Below, piece after piece: positions 33,205-43,659 of a stretch of DNA of 64,000 nucleotides. The stretch spans positions 46,769,574 through 46,833,573 of the forward strand of contig CM063114.1 of assembly GCA_031841125.1 (NCBI GenBank). The letters are read 5' to 3'. The notes below the pieces were generated by a model that worked only from the letters and a program-made list of their open reading frames with translations, had not been told where the DNA came from and did no database searches. Positions within the stretch are counted from its first letter, which is position 1. Each line of letters starts with the position of its first letter. A program made the position numbers and the translations under genes. The DNA comes from Acanthococcus lagerstroemiae. Its lineage: Eukaryota > Arthropoda > Insecta > Hemiptera > Eriococcidae.

Positions 33205-34125
33205 CGCGACGGCATCAATCAATCAGTAAATCATTGGCCTTTATTGCGAAAAGAAACAGAAATCAGGGATAATTTCTGGTTTTGCGAGACCAAACTCTTG
33301 TCGCACTGAGCCCGGCTTCAGGACCAAGGTCTTCCTCGGTCTTAACTATTCGTTTCTATCCCATGCTATTCTACGGTTTGTTTGTTGTTTTTTTTTTCAA
33401 GGACGTTGTTAAGGTCATGTTTCCAGCAGGTTTCCAGTTTTTTCCTCTGTTTCTGCTAGTCTAGGCTTCCAAAAGATCAGTCTGTACATACGCCCACATG
33501 CTAGGGCTCACCCTTATGATATGCCCAGCCCGGTCCCCCCCCCCTTGTTTTTGTCTTATCACTCTTATTGCATCAAAGTTGCCTGGTAATTTTGTTTTGA
33601 TTTTACTTAAGAGTATTTTATCTCGTATTTTTAAGCCGAGAATAGATTTCTCCATGTTATTTTGAACTGTTTTTATTTTGTTTTCTTGATTTTTTGTGAG
33701 GGCCCAGGTTAGTGAACTATGTATATGCTAGGGTTGGCAGTATGCAGCTGTTGTATATGTGACTTTTAAAACGGTCCTTTAAAATGGATTTAAGACTTCG
33801 AAATTTGTTCCCCCTGAGTGCTATTCTCCTGTTCACATATTTCTTTTTCCATTCGAACGTCCATGCTAATTATTTTATTTCCTTTTCCATTCGATCGTCC
33901 ACGCTTCAGTAATATTTTCAGTTTGGGTTCTGTCGATTTGGATAGTGTTTTCCGCAATACGATTCTGTTTCAAAAGTAATTTCGTTTTTTCCAGATTTAC
34001 ACTATTTGAAGTCCCGCTACTTGACCTTACGGTGTGAGTTCGTCTAGCATTCGCCTTCGTTTGATTTGGGAAATCCGCTAACATAATAATACCATCTGAG
34101 AAATTTCTAACACGATCCAGGTAAA
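33205..34125 (-). pseudogene. LINE D: 3' UTR and reverse transcriptase end
   Basis: On the minus strand: a degraded motif C (RNFSDGIIMLA for rFADDiilla) near 34110, the C-terminal MEKSILGLKIRDKI, KTKLPGNFDAIRV and DRAGHIIRV blocks, and then a ~200-bp 3' UTR ending aataaaggccaatgattta and GATT repeats at about 33212-33230. Stops and shifts are frequent. The upstream half of the same polymerase lies at 35570-35825. Confidence 0.75.
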
Positions 34126-34134
34126 AAGTTGCCT

Positions 34135-34200
34135 TCGGTGAAAAAAAAAAAAAGTGTTAAATTGTTTAAAAATTTGTAAATTTTTCCTACGGGATTTGTC
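34135..34200 (+). repeat. Fragment of the SINE-bearing unit's left section
   Basis: gaaaaaaaaaaaaagtgtta, atttgtaaattt and cctacgggattt match 6637-6693 and 15203-15260. The SINE itself is absent, so this may be the element into which the SINE inserted. Confidence 0.6.
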
Positions 34201-34254
34201 CTTGAAGTTATGTACTGTAGGGCTGAACCTTAAAAATACAGGTTATGCAAAATT

Positions 34255-34612
34255 TCTACATAACCTTTTTAATGGTATTCATCGCGAACTTCAACATAGT
34301 TCATATACAAATTTTGCCTATCTGTGAAATTGAAGGCGCTAGAGCACTTACAATCATTTGTTACCTTACAGTGCCTCCCATATGCCAAATAAGCAAAGTT
34401 TGCATATGACTTTAAGAGTAGTAATGATTGCGATCTACAAAATAAGTTATTTACACATTTTGCCTATCTTCAATATTGAAGATGCTAGAGAATTTATAAT
34501 ATTTTGTTGCTTTATAGCGCCTTCAGTTTCACAGATAGGCAACATATGTATATGAATTAATTTCAAGTTTGTAATGAATACTATTAAGAAGGTTATTTGC
34601 AAATTCAGTCCA
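34255..34612. mobile_element. Fold-back element
   Basis: The left arm (ataaccttttta, ggtattcat, catatacaa, gcctatctgtgaaat, gaaggcgcta) is mirrored on the right (tagcgccttc, gtttcacagataggc, tgtatatg, aatgaatac, aaggttat). Arms ~90 bp, total ~358 bp. It lies inside LINE D. Confidence 0.75.
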
Positions 34613-34834
34613 TCTTGTATACTGGTGGCACTGGACCATTGAATAAAAGTACTGGTAAAAATTAATACTTTGAAAGAAAGCAGTATGGGTTAAGACTACT
34701 CAAAAAAAAAGGGGGGAATGCAAAGAAAACGAAAAAAAAAGAAGAAAGAAAGAAAATAGTATATTTCACACCAAAAGTCAAAAGTGAGTCTTTACATAGC
34801 GAGGGAAAATTTGCAAAGGAGCGTAGCAAGTCAG

Positions 34835-35420
34835 CAATTCCCGAGTCATGTAAACTCACTTTTGGCTCTTATTGTGAAAGATATTTTTATACTACTAGAT
34901 CAGAAGCGGCAATGTTTTTTGCTGACATGGTCTGTATTTTATTTAATCTATTTATTTTTTTAAATTATAGACGCGTGATTTTTGTGTGCATAATTAATTC
35001 AAAATTTAATTTGCTCAGTTAATTACTACAGTACAGTATCACAGTCTTGTCTTCAGTTTGTTCACGTGCACAAACAGCATACACAGGTAGTGGCCAGCAA
35101 AAACATAACGATGGTTAACAACAAATAGTAACAGCTGTACTATGTTGTGAATATTCAAATGCGTTCTTAAGTCACTATTTTGTAATTCACTCTGTGGGCG
35201 AGTGGTTAGAGACGATCGCTGCATTTCAGTCAAATGTTTCAATGGATGCGGGTTTGATTCCCGATACAAAATTACTGGCCAGCAATTTTTTCATGTAAAA
35301 ACGCTTTACATTGAGGGACGTTTACTTTACATGCAGGTTTCATTAGCACTCGATGCATGAATGATAGGCGCTTCTTGTCGTCCGTAAAACACCAATGTAA
35401 ACATTGCCTTTCTGATCAAT
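34835..35420 (+). mobile_element. TIR element with tRNA-Ser-like core, copy 1 (truncated)
   Basis: Inverted copy of 38234-38874. The left terminus caattcccgagtcatgtaaa is present. The right end stops at gatca (about 35420) before the opposite terminus, so this copy is truncated. Homology also extends to the left of the terminus (about 34760-34834). Confidence 0.8.
35191..35267 (+). pseudogene. tRNA-Ser/Leu-like sequence
   Basis: A-box-like tgggcgagtggttagag and B-box-like gggtttgattccc lie ~46 bp apart, with a long variable-arm-sized gap as in tRNA-Ser. The acceptor ends do not pair and no CCA-adjacent stem is visible, so this is a tRNA-derived RNA polymerase III head, not a working tRNA. 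Confidence 0.7.
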
Positions 35421-35499
35421 GAGCATAAAAAGAAATTATTTGTAATGCGACACTCTCCACCTTTCTTACATTAAGGAAGTCTGTGGAACGTTATAAAGA

Positions 35500-35569
35500 G
35501 AGGGCAAAAAATGTTGCGCATTGTTTCTCAAGTTCCCCCCCCCCCTTAACTTTTTCCCTAATCCGCCCC
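35500..35569. mobile_element. Right end of a CAGGGGCGGA-type element
   Basis: A C run followed by ccctaatccgcccctg, the inverted form of CAGGGGCGGATTAGGG, a terminus widespread among hAT MITEs. No left end is found nearby, so it is partial. Confidence 0.45.
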
Positions 35570-35825
35570 TGCTATTAGGAGGAGACTTGTGCTCTACTGA
35601 TTTTCCTCACATTTTTCGATCACTTGATCTATAACTTTTAGGTGATCTGTAGTTGTGTATCCCTTACGGAAGTCTCTCCTTGGATTCAGGAGGTTTAGTT
35701 CGGCGCATGAATTTAGTTTGTATTCTCTATTCTAATGCTTAGGAAAAAAATTTGGTCAGCGCAGGGTTCAAACTAACGGGGCTGTAATTACTTATTTTGT
35801 GTGTATTTCCTTTTTAGGGACGACG
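35570..35825 (-). pseudogene. LINE D: reverse transcriptase, early motifs
   Basis: The minus strand gives NYSPVSLNPALTKFFS and, in another frame, FRKGYTTTDHLKVIDQVIEK, corresponding to the YRPISL and GF...ST.DHL..i motifs that precede motif A. The part carrying motifs A and B is missing between this fragment and 34125. Confidence 0.75.
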
Positions 35826-35829
35826 CAGC

Positions 35830-36430
35830 CAAGCCTTATAGGGCTTTTCGTCGGCGGGTTTATTTACATGATTTCCTATCTGGATTTAGAATTATCATCA
35901 GTGAGGTATGTGACTTGATACAAGAAATGGGCCTCAATGGTAATAAGACACTGAGGCTCTTTTCTGTGCCACATCTTTTATGATTCTTTTGACACATTTT
36001 ATTACAAATTTCAGATTTTTTAAGTAGAGCACTGAAAGAAAAAGATGAAAATTTGTAATAAAATGTGCCAAAAGAACCACAATGCGATGTGACATAGAAA
36101 AGGGCTCTAATGTTTTCTTACTATTGAGGCCATTTTATGTGCCAGATCACATCATGATTCTTTTTGACATTTTATTACGGTTTTTCAGTTGTTGTTTTTT
36201 TGTTGTTTATTCCTAAATAGAGTACTGAAAGAAAAAAACAAAAATTATAACAGAATGCGCCAAAGGAACCATAATGTGATGTGGCACAGAAAAGGGCCTC
36301 ATCGTCTGATTACCATTGAGGCCCTTTTCTTGTAACACCTCATACAGCTCCTTGGTGATAATTCTACAACGAGATAAAAATTCATGTAAACAAACCCGAC
36401 GATGGAAACATGGAAAGCCCTATATAATCA
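35830..36430. mobile_element. Fold-back element with nested repeats
   Basis: The left end (tatagggctttt, cggcgggtttatttacatga, gaattatcatca) mirrors the right (tgataattctac, tcatgtaaacaaacccgacg, aaagccctata). Inside, a block built on gaggcccttttctgtgccac is present about four times in alternating orientation (35935, 36090, 36130, 36290), with tttgacacattttatta arms. The whole ~600 bp could fold on itself. The family is unknown. Confidence 0.75.
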
Positions 36431-36800
36431 AAAAATAGTTCCACACTATGCGTGACGTCAGTGGTTTAGTCATCGGTTTACAGTCGGCGCAGCCAATGGA
36501 AAAAATAGTTCTACGCGACCCTTGATGTCAGTAGTTTGGGTTTGTCTTCCAGAGGCTCTTTTTCTTATCGATTGATGTTTGAGATACACGAGAATGAATC
36601 ACACTGGCTTTCGAAAGTGGCGCTTGTGGTTTTAAATGTAAAAGTGAACGTAATTGTGTGTAAAAGAAACAGATAGGAAGATGGTTTTACATTGTGCTTA
36701 CAGTCTCAGCAAAAGTGACTCGAGGTATTAACTCAAGGAATCGATAAAAGGGGTTCACTTTATGAGGTTTGTAATATTGTGTATGATTCTTGTTGAAATT
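36431..36800. other. Unassigned sequence
   Basis: Contains two related ~60-bp stretches (caaaaaatagttcca...tgacgtcagtggttt and gaaaaaatagttcta...tgatgtcagtagttt) at about 36428 and 36498. No coding signal. Confidence 0.45.
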
Positions 36801-36804
36801 AGGG

Positions 36805-37048
36805 TCGGCGTGAACCAACTGACATTTTTGTAAACAAAATGAGTTATTAGTATTGTTGGAAAGAGTGTAAAAAGTAAAAAATTTCAGAATTCGGCCCCCG
36901 ATTCAAAAATGTGTACTCACGTTGATCAAAGCTTAACAGTAAACGCTAAGTCATATTATAGTGTCTACATGACTCTTGAACTTAGAATCGCGTGTTCTTA
37001 GAAAACAGATTTTGCTGGTTGGTTCCCTTACTCTTAACAGCATCCAAG
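36805..37048. mobile_element. AAGGGAACCA-family MITE, copy 2 (reverse)
   Basis: Reverse-oriented relative of 47110-47401: aactgacatttttgtaaaca, agtattgttggaaagagtg, ccgattcaaaaatgtg, acatgactcttgaactt, cgcgtgttctta, aaacagattttgctggttgg, ttcccttactcttaacagc. Confidence 0.75.
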
Positions 37049-37888
37049 TGTGATTGTACTTTTTGTTCGAGTGGTTAGTGGAATAGCCGCCCAGACTTCA
37101 GCTGAAAGGCCGACCCTATTACTAGAGCTTGTTTATATATCGGACTATCGGTATATGATATCGGAATGTTTCCAGTCGTTAGGTATTGTCTCTGTTCTGT
37201 TAAGATTTTCTTAAACAGTTCTGTATGGTTTGTCTTATCAGTAGGTTACCTCCGCGTATAATGGCTTCATTTGCAGTTTTCGTGGCATGGGGCCTTTTTA
37301 TTTTTCAGTTTTCCTGGTAATGAAGTGCTCATTATTTCCTTAAATCTCCTCTATACAGGATGTGCCATGAAATACTCCCTAATTTTTTCACGACAGAATC
37401 AGATCAGCATGGGAAGAACGAAGATCTTCAAGTGGTAAGGTTTTGTTTCTCATCGAATAAATAAAATATTCTTATCCTTTTAAGAGAGGGCTCGCACATA
37501 CTTAGAACCTCACATGGGAGGGAAACAGATGCAGTACTGAAATAGGACTATTTTGAGTCACTTGTGAAAATATCGCGGCAGCTTTCTAATCGAACCCTGA
37601 TTTCGGCCCAACAATTTTAATTTCAAGCCTAAAATGGGTGAAATTGACACGAGTTGAAAAATCATTCAATCGTCCGGATCAAATTTAGGATCTGAAGTTC
37701 GCGGAGTTCAAAACTGATTGTTGTTATTGCTGTTATATTCCTTAGTCTCCTGACTAGTAAGCTGTGTTTTTCTCTCTTCTGTTAATCCTTTCATTTCAAA
37801 GGAGGCACACATTGTATCCGTTATTATCTGCTTTTCATAGCTCATTCGTTGCCTTCCTGTCCAGTTGTTTCCTTCAACCATTCCCATA
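37049..37888. other. No recognised feature
   Basis: Mixed sequence with no repeat, RNA or protein signal I can name. Confidence 0.4.
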
Positions 37889-38054
37889 CAGGGGCGTAGC
37901 TATGGGGGGGGGGATCTGACCCCCCTCTTGGCATCGGCCAACAATGTGAAAAAATTAAAATTTATTCTGGTAATAGTAAGTATTACACCTGTACTGTTGT
38001 AAAAGTGAAACGAACCTCCCCACCCCCTTCATACCAAGTCTGGCTACGCCACTG
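37889..38054. mobile_element. hAT-like MITE with CAGGGGCGTAGC ends
   Basis: Termini caggggcgtagctatgg and tctggctacgccactg are inverted. G and C runs lie just inside, a common layout in insect hAT MITEs. The flanks ttcccata and catccata match in five of eight positions, so the target duplication is only suggestive. Confidence 0.65.
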
Positions 38055-38233
38055 CATCCATACAATGCTGTACTCCAAATATTCGTTTGATGAAATTTCG
38101 GTCTTACTTTTAAGTCTATATTTGCCCTGAACGTGTCTTCTTTTTTCTTTTTAAACAAGCTTTCTTAGCTTGTTCTATTCTACTCTTTATTTTTCTGTTT
38201 TACTTCTTCCATGTTTGGTTATTAGCGAGTGAG

Positions 38234-38874
38234 CAATTCCCGAGTGATGTAAACTCACTTTTGGCTCTTGTTGAGTAAAATACTACTTTATACTACTTGA
38301 TCAGAAAGGCAATGTTTACATTGGTGTTTTACAGACGACAAGAAGCGCCTGTCAATCATGCACCGAGTGCTAACAAAACCTGCATGTAAAGTAAACGTCT
38401 CTCAATGTAAAGCATTTTTACATGAAAAAATTGCTGGCCAGTAATTTCGTATCGGGGAATCGAACCCGTGTCCATTGAAACATTTGACTGAAATGCAGCG
38501 ATCGTCTCTATAACGACTCGGCCACAGAGTGAATTACAAAATAGTGACTTAAGAACGCATTTAAATATTCACAACGTAGTACAGCTGTTACCGTTCGTTG
38601 TTAACCGTCGTTACGTTTTTGCTAGCCACTACCTGTGTATGCTGTTTGTGCACGTGAACAATCTGAAGACAAGACTGTGATACTGTACTTTGTAGTAATT
38701 AACTGACCAAATAAAATTTTTGAATTAATTACGCACACAAAAATCACCTGTCTATAATTTAAATAAATAAATACAGATCATGTCAGCGGAAAACATTGCC
38801 ACTTCTGATCAAGTAGTATAAAAAATATCTTCCACAACAAGAGCTGAAAGTGAGTTTACATGACTCGGGAATTG
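38234..38874 (-). mobile_element. TIR element with tRNA-Ser-like core, copy 2
   Basis: Both termini are present: caattcccgagtgatgtaaa on the left and tttacatgactcgggaattg on the right, continuing inward as actcacttttggctcttgtt and its complement (~45-50 bp). The middle carries the tRNA-like sequence. 641 bp. No clear target duplication. The combination of long terminal inverted repeats and an internal polymerase III-like head is unusual. Confidence 0.8.
38449..38531 (-). pseudogene. tRNA-Ser-like sequence
   Basis: On the minus strand tggccgagtcgttatagag (A-box-like) and gggttcgattcccc (B-box-like) are closer to consensus than in the copy at 35191. The insertion gtcgttat/gtggtt differs between copies. 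The acceptor ends do not pair. Confidence 0.7.
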
Positions 38875-38944
38875 GTAAATTAATACTTACTTTTGACTCT
38901 TGGTGTGTAATATATTATTACTTTCTTTATTTTTTCACCTCCTC

Positions 38945-39148
38945 TTTCCATATTTATTGGATTTTGTTTCCATTTACTGACTACCATTATTTTTATTTTT
39001 ATTAATCTTCATTTTATAATTTATTTTTCAATTTTTCATCCAACTTTTTCAATGTTTTCTTTAGTTCTTCTGTACTTCTTTCTATTCTTTCTACTATTGC
39101 AATGTCATCTGCAAACCTCACCAGTCTAACTGTGTCCCTTGTATTTAC
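38945..39148 (-). pseudogene. LINE F: reverse transcriptase motif C region
   Basis: The minus strand encodes VRFADDIAIVERIERST followed by EELKKTLKKLDEKLK and, after a shift, KMKINKNKNNGS, matching motif C (FADD intact) and the following helix plus KxxKTK block of LINE polymerases. The upstream part continues across the small element at 39149-39541 into about 39542-39600 (FMENVIEKMNEKKIGVI). Confidence 0.75.
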
Positions 39149-39541
39149 AGGGTGTCTACAGAAATTGAAAAGTAAAAATAAAAAACTTTTTCAGGACCTT
39201 TTGCAGGACTGTAGCGGCATATTTTTCATCTTTTCCCCGAGTGTGCAAACCTTTTTCTTTTTTCAATTGTTTCATCCCCATTACCCCTCCCTTCTTTTGG
39301 TTGCTCTCCCACTTCCTCCCTCTGTGTGAATATAGATCCTGCGCTACACTTTTTAACTATCAATCATAGGAATTGCAAAAAATCCATTTTCGAGTATTGA
39401 AACAAATTTATTATAATCGTACTAACAAAAATGAAGGACTTCTCTATATTGTTTTTTAATTTCAGCACTTTTCAGGACTTTTAGGACCTACTTTCAAAAT
39501 TCAGGACCTAAAGGACTTTCCAGCACGTGTAGACACCCTGT
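39149..39541. mobile_element. MITE with CAGGGTGTCTACA termini, inside LINE F
   Basis: Termini cagggtgtctaca and tgtagacaccctg are inverted. tcaggacct / ttcaggacttttaggacct motifs repeat near both ends. It interrupts LINE F one to two codons before motif C. The target duplication is not clear (tattta against tattac). Its left terminus is also found at 6134. Confidence 0.75.
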
Positions 39542-40070
39542 ATTACTCCTATTTTCTTTTCATTCATTTTTTCAATTACGTTTTCCATAAATGAGTTGCT
39601 TTTGTACGCAGGTTCAGGACGGGTAATTAACGTCGAAAAAGTGAAACGAACGCGAACGCGAAAACACGCAACGGAAGTGACGTAGTAACGCTCCACCTAC
39701 ATTTAGTGAGACAGAGAGCGAAAGAGAGAGGAAGTGCGTGTGTGAAACCAGATTGCTTTCCCTCCACACCTCCGTTAACAGTTCTTTGTCAGATAACATT
39801 CGGTACACGCACCTACCGACTGATGTAGCAACTTACACAGTGCGAAGCTTCGCTTCTGTCAGGGGTCCTCCGACACCTCACGCAATTTTTTTTGCTTCAA
39901 GTGCACCACCAGGCAACGTGTCTAGGCGAACAGTGTTATTCTATTTGAAAAAGTGAAAATTGGTTTCTTGTGATCCAACCTGTTTTTAGGAGGGGGAAAA
40001 AAGTTCATTTAGCATACTAGACATTTGCTCTCCGCTAAACTCAGATGACCTGCGCTGCGACTCTTAGTTC
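39542..40070. other. LINE F remnant, then unassigned sequence
   Basis: 39542-39600 belongs to LINE F on the minus strand. The rest, including overlapping frames at 39614-39956, has no recognised content. Confidence 0.4.
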
Positions 40071-40078
40071 ATTATCGA

Positions 40079-40318
40079 CAGGGGCGTATCAATAGGGGGG
40101 AGGGTGAGCTTCCATCGTATGAAATTTTTTATTTAGAAGTTGGGGAAATTTACCATTTCAATCAGCCGAAGTTGGGAAATTTCGGTAGAGTTGGGAAGAT
40201 GCAACAAGTCAGAAGCTTTTTTCTTTTTCCTTTGACACTTGGGAATTTGGAGTTGAATCCGTTGAGACTTTTACACTCCCCACCCCCTCTCCAGGAAAAA
40301 CTCTTCGGTACGTCCCTA
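40079..40318. mobile_element. hAT MITE related to the 18667 element (TSD ATTATCGR)
   Basis: Termini caggggcgtatcaatag and ctcttcggtacgtcccta; the body shares gttggg(g)aaatttaccatttc, cttgggaatt and ccaggaaaaactcttcggta with 18667-19100. Flanks attatcga (40071-40078) and attatcgg (40319-40326) give an 8-bp duplication with one mismatch. Confidence 0.85.
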
Positions 40319-40326
40319 ATTATCGG

Positions 40327-42129
40327 ATCAGGAGCTCAGAGGCTTTGTTTGCTTACAAGCCGGACATTTAAGAAAAAACCGTTTCGTAAATTCCGGGCGA
40401 AGAATTTCGGCATTTTAGTTTCAATAATTTACAGTCGGTGCGCTGTTTTTCAACACAAAATCCGGTGCATTAGTTGCCGCGTACTTCGAGAACATTTCTG
40501 CAGGGATCAAGCTCTACGTAAGAAAAACAGCTGCCTCCAAAACCCCTAATTAAGCGGTCTGGCGTACCTGTACACAAATCCTGTCGAGTATTTCGAAAAT
40601 ATTATTTACCTACATTTTAAGATGTAGAATGTTTTAAAACAGTTCACTTTTTACAACGCAACGATCTGCTGGAGGGTTTTAAACTGAAAAAATGGGATCG
40701 AGGTCGAAGTGAAGTTTTTTCCTTTTTTCCTTTCCTCTTTTTTCCACGTTTTGTACAAGAAAAAAAAGTCTCGGTAGTCCCGGCGAAACGATGCTTTCTG
40801 GAAAATGCGGATCCTTTCTTTAAAACTCAGTTTCCACGATACGAAGAGCGAACACTGCTTAGAACTTTTTCTGAACTCGTCTATATATTCGTCAAAGAAA
40901 GGGTCATGTACTTATTTAGTATAAACAACGCGCACTTCAAAGGACGGATATACGCGGTTTCCAGCCGTCCGTTACCCCTGGAACGTGTTTTTGTTTACCT
41001 TTTTTGAGACACGTCATAAGTTGCTGCTCCAAATTGCGACGTTGACGTCGACGAAGTTTCCGGGATCCTGTCAACGACACGCACCGGACACACAGGCACG
41101 TGGGAATGGCGCCCTTTTATAGAATGTGCCCGCAGAATCTAGCGGTACTTTGTCGTTTAAGAGAGAAAACCTTCCAGTTTAGAATATGCCAGGCCGGTAG
41201 GAGGTTATATAGTTCACAGCGGAAGGAATAAACAACGTTATGTACCACTATGGCTTGTACTCAAAATTGAAGGGGCTTTATATACCCTTCGAAATTTTTC
41301 ATCAACTGACTTTGAATAAGAAAGTTATGGATCACTGTTTACATGCTGTATGAGATTCACACGTATATATGGTTCTGAGTATCATTCTACTTTCACGTAG
41401 AGTAGTTCTACTTAAGCATGCGGCGACCCTCTCCTGTCCAATGTACACTTTTCTATAAATTGTCCTCTCTGGCTACTTTCTGCGTAACACGATGCGAACG
41501 TCTCACATATATCATTTGTCTCCAGCATACCTGTACTTCCTGTACGTAGTTTATCTGAGCCACATTCTTCTTCTTCTTCTTCTCCTCCTCCTCCTCCTCC
41601 GTATGACTCACTCTCCTTTTTTTCTCTTTCAATCGGTCAGGCAGGACATTCGCTAAGTTCAGTTACAGTTGCTGTTTAGCACTCGCAGTAAGACTTTCAT
41701 ATTTTATCGGTCAAATTAATACACGCAATTTTTCTACAAACTCTCGTTTCTGCAATTTCGAACGCCCCCGGTTTTTGTAAACACATAATGTCGAAATTAA
41801 CAGAATATCCCAATTTCAGTATTCACCATCAGCGACCAAGAAAATTCGTTGTTACTTCAACGGTGGATATCAAAAACTGTACGTCAATGAAAGTATTTCA
41901 TGAGTTTGTAACATTCGGTAATTCATCAACTCATTGAGTTAACCGATGGTTCCCTCTCCCAAGTAGAAAGGCCAAGACTGTTTTTATTTATTTTTAGGCG
42001 TCAAATTTTTAATTTTGACTTCGAATTACCCCACCTGTTGAAACGCCCCTCTCCTGGAAAAATTGTCACGGCGGTCTGTTTCATTGTTATATTGTAATTA
42101 TCACTGGAGTTGTACATGAGGCAACAGTA
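40327..42129. other. Unassigned sequence with one microsatellite
   Basis: Mostly unique-looking, partly CpG-containing sequence (40330-41200). At 41564-41600 a (TTC)n run passes into (TCC)n. No gene is recognised. Confidence 0.4.
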
Positions 42130-42300
42130 TCTACTTTATAAAAGAGAAACCGTTTTTTCCAACAGACTTGCCATCTCAATGGCTGGATGAAATGCCATGA
42201 AATTTGGAAGACTCATAGAACTCACATACGAGTAGGTGTATGTTGTAAAAAAAAGTGCGAAAATGCATTTATAAAGCTGCAATAAAGCTTTAAAGTCGTT
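42130..42300 (+). mobile_element. Helitron-like 5' end
   Basis: Begins TCTACTTTATAAAAGAGAAA after an A. The TC start, TATAAA(A)GAG and the following ggatgaaatgccatgaaatt-type text are characteristic of 5' ends of arthropod Helitrons. No matching 3' end (hairpin plus CTAG) is seen before the LINE fragment at 42.4 kb, so this is a partial copy. Confidence 0.5.
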
Positions 42301-42393
42301 TTACATCTGTGTCTATGTGTGAGTGTTCTGCGCGCTTACCCCGTTATTGTAAACGCGTGTTAGAGTGATCAGTGTGACCAGTAAGAAGTATTT

Positions 42394-42395
<2 letters not shown>

Positions 42396-42446
<51 letters not shown>

Positions 42447-42595
42447 GCCTTTATTAAAGCGTGTATGTGAGTGATCATCTTACATTTCATATTACATATT
42501 AGTAGCACTGTAATGCATACCACCGGACGAGAGGTCACCAGCCCCCTCGCGCCATACCCTGTCTATGGGCAAAGGCCTCCTGTGGAATTATTATT
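42396..42595 (-). mobile_element. RTE-like LINE 3' end with (ATT)n tail
   Basis: On the minus strand a remnant QEAFAH near 42590 (compare RESFAQ at the end of LINE H), ~120 bp of 3' UTR, aataaaggcttt and a pure ATT-type run of about 16 units (42396-42444). Short-repeat tails of this kind are usual for RTE-type LINEs. Confidence 0.7.
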
Positions 42596-42599
42596 ACAT

Positions 42600-43655
42600 G
42601 CAGAGTAAATTATTGATTATTAAATATTAATATTAATTAAAATATTAATATTTTAATAATCTCCCATCCAGGGAAAAATTATTCCAACCAATTTAAGATT
42701 CATTGCGCAGTGGAAAATTCAATAGGCCACTCTCATCACTGCCCACAATTAAGGACAAGGAAAATTCATTAACAGAATTTTATTAAGCAAAACATATTAA
42801 TTTCTTCTAAATAAATCTTCAAATCAAATTCTTCATACGGCAACTTGTTCCTCCAGCGGCATTCGGGATTCTTCATTTTCCTGATGGCAAAATAAAATTG
42901 CCATCAGTCATAGATGTCAGATAATTGTACGTAAATAAATTGACTCTACTAAGAGCAATCAAGTCCATCGCGGACAGTAGACCACTAAGGTCAAACGAAC
43001 AATCAGAGAAGCTACGAGCCTCAAGCACTGACTCTCCTGTGAGAAGCCAATTGTGTCCATCGGGGACAAGGTACCATTACAGGTAAAACAGCCAGTTCAG
43101 GAATTATCGAAATTCTCTTACGAGGAGCCCACGAAAAGGGCAAAGTTATTTTACGAGGGGCCCATGAAAAGGGCGAAATTATTTGTCAAATTGGAGGATC
43201 GCTTTCCTCAATAACATAACCAAGAAGGGCAGAAGACTCATGTAACGCAATTGTAACATAAATATGCCAGTTAATAAACGGATAAATAAATAACTATCTG
43301 ACCTGAGAAATGGTTCTACTTTCTGGATGTCACCACCACACACAATATATTAACGCGCAAATATTAACGGTTCACTTTTCAACGAGACACACGAAACGCG
43401 AAAACGAAGTGTCGGGCAAATTTACATCTCCCATGTATTTCAGATCTTGGACCATTGAAAAAGGGGCGGGGACCACAGTAAATCTGACGAGGTCCTATGG
43501 GGCTGCTGTAAACATGACGTGGTCCAACTGGTCGGACCACGGCTCCACTCATTGCCCCAGTGTGGCCCCATCTGAGGTGAGGAAATTAACTATGGATTAA
43601 TTACCATTAATTATTTATATAATAATTATTACCTGAATTTCGATTTAATCGAATC
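42600..43655. other. Unassigned; AT palindrome and a two-unit repeat
   Basis: 42615-42660 holds AT-only palindromic text (attaatattaattaaaata). At 43118-43184 a 33-bp unit (ttacgaggagcccacgaaaa...) occurs twice in tandem. A 96-codon frame at 43310-43600 has no domain. Confidence 0.45.
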
Positions 43656-43659
43656 AAAA

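Noticed and set aside
35191..35267. Functional tRNA-Ser gene
   Set aside because: Promoter boxes are present but the acceptor stem does not pair, and the sequence is embedded in a repeated element.
42344..42538. Leucine-rich 64-codon minus frame
   Set aside because: The leucine run is the translation of the AAT microsatellite at the LINE tail.
43310..43600. 96-codon plus frame
   Set aside because: No domain; it lies between LINE fragments and includes repeat-like sequence with no transcription signals.
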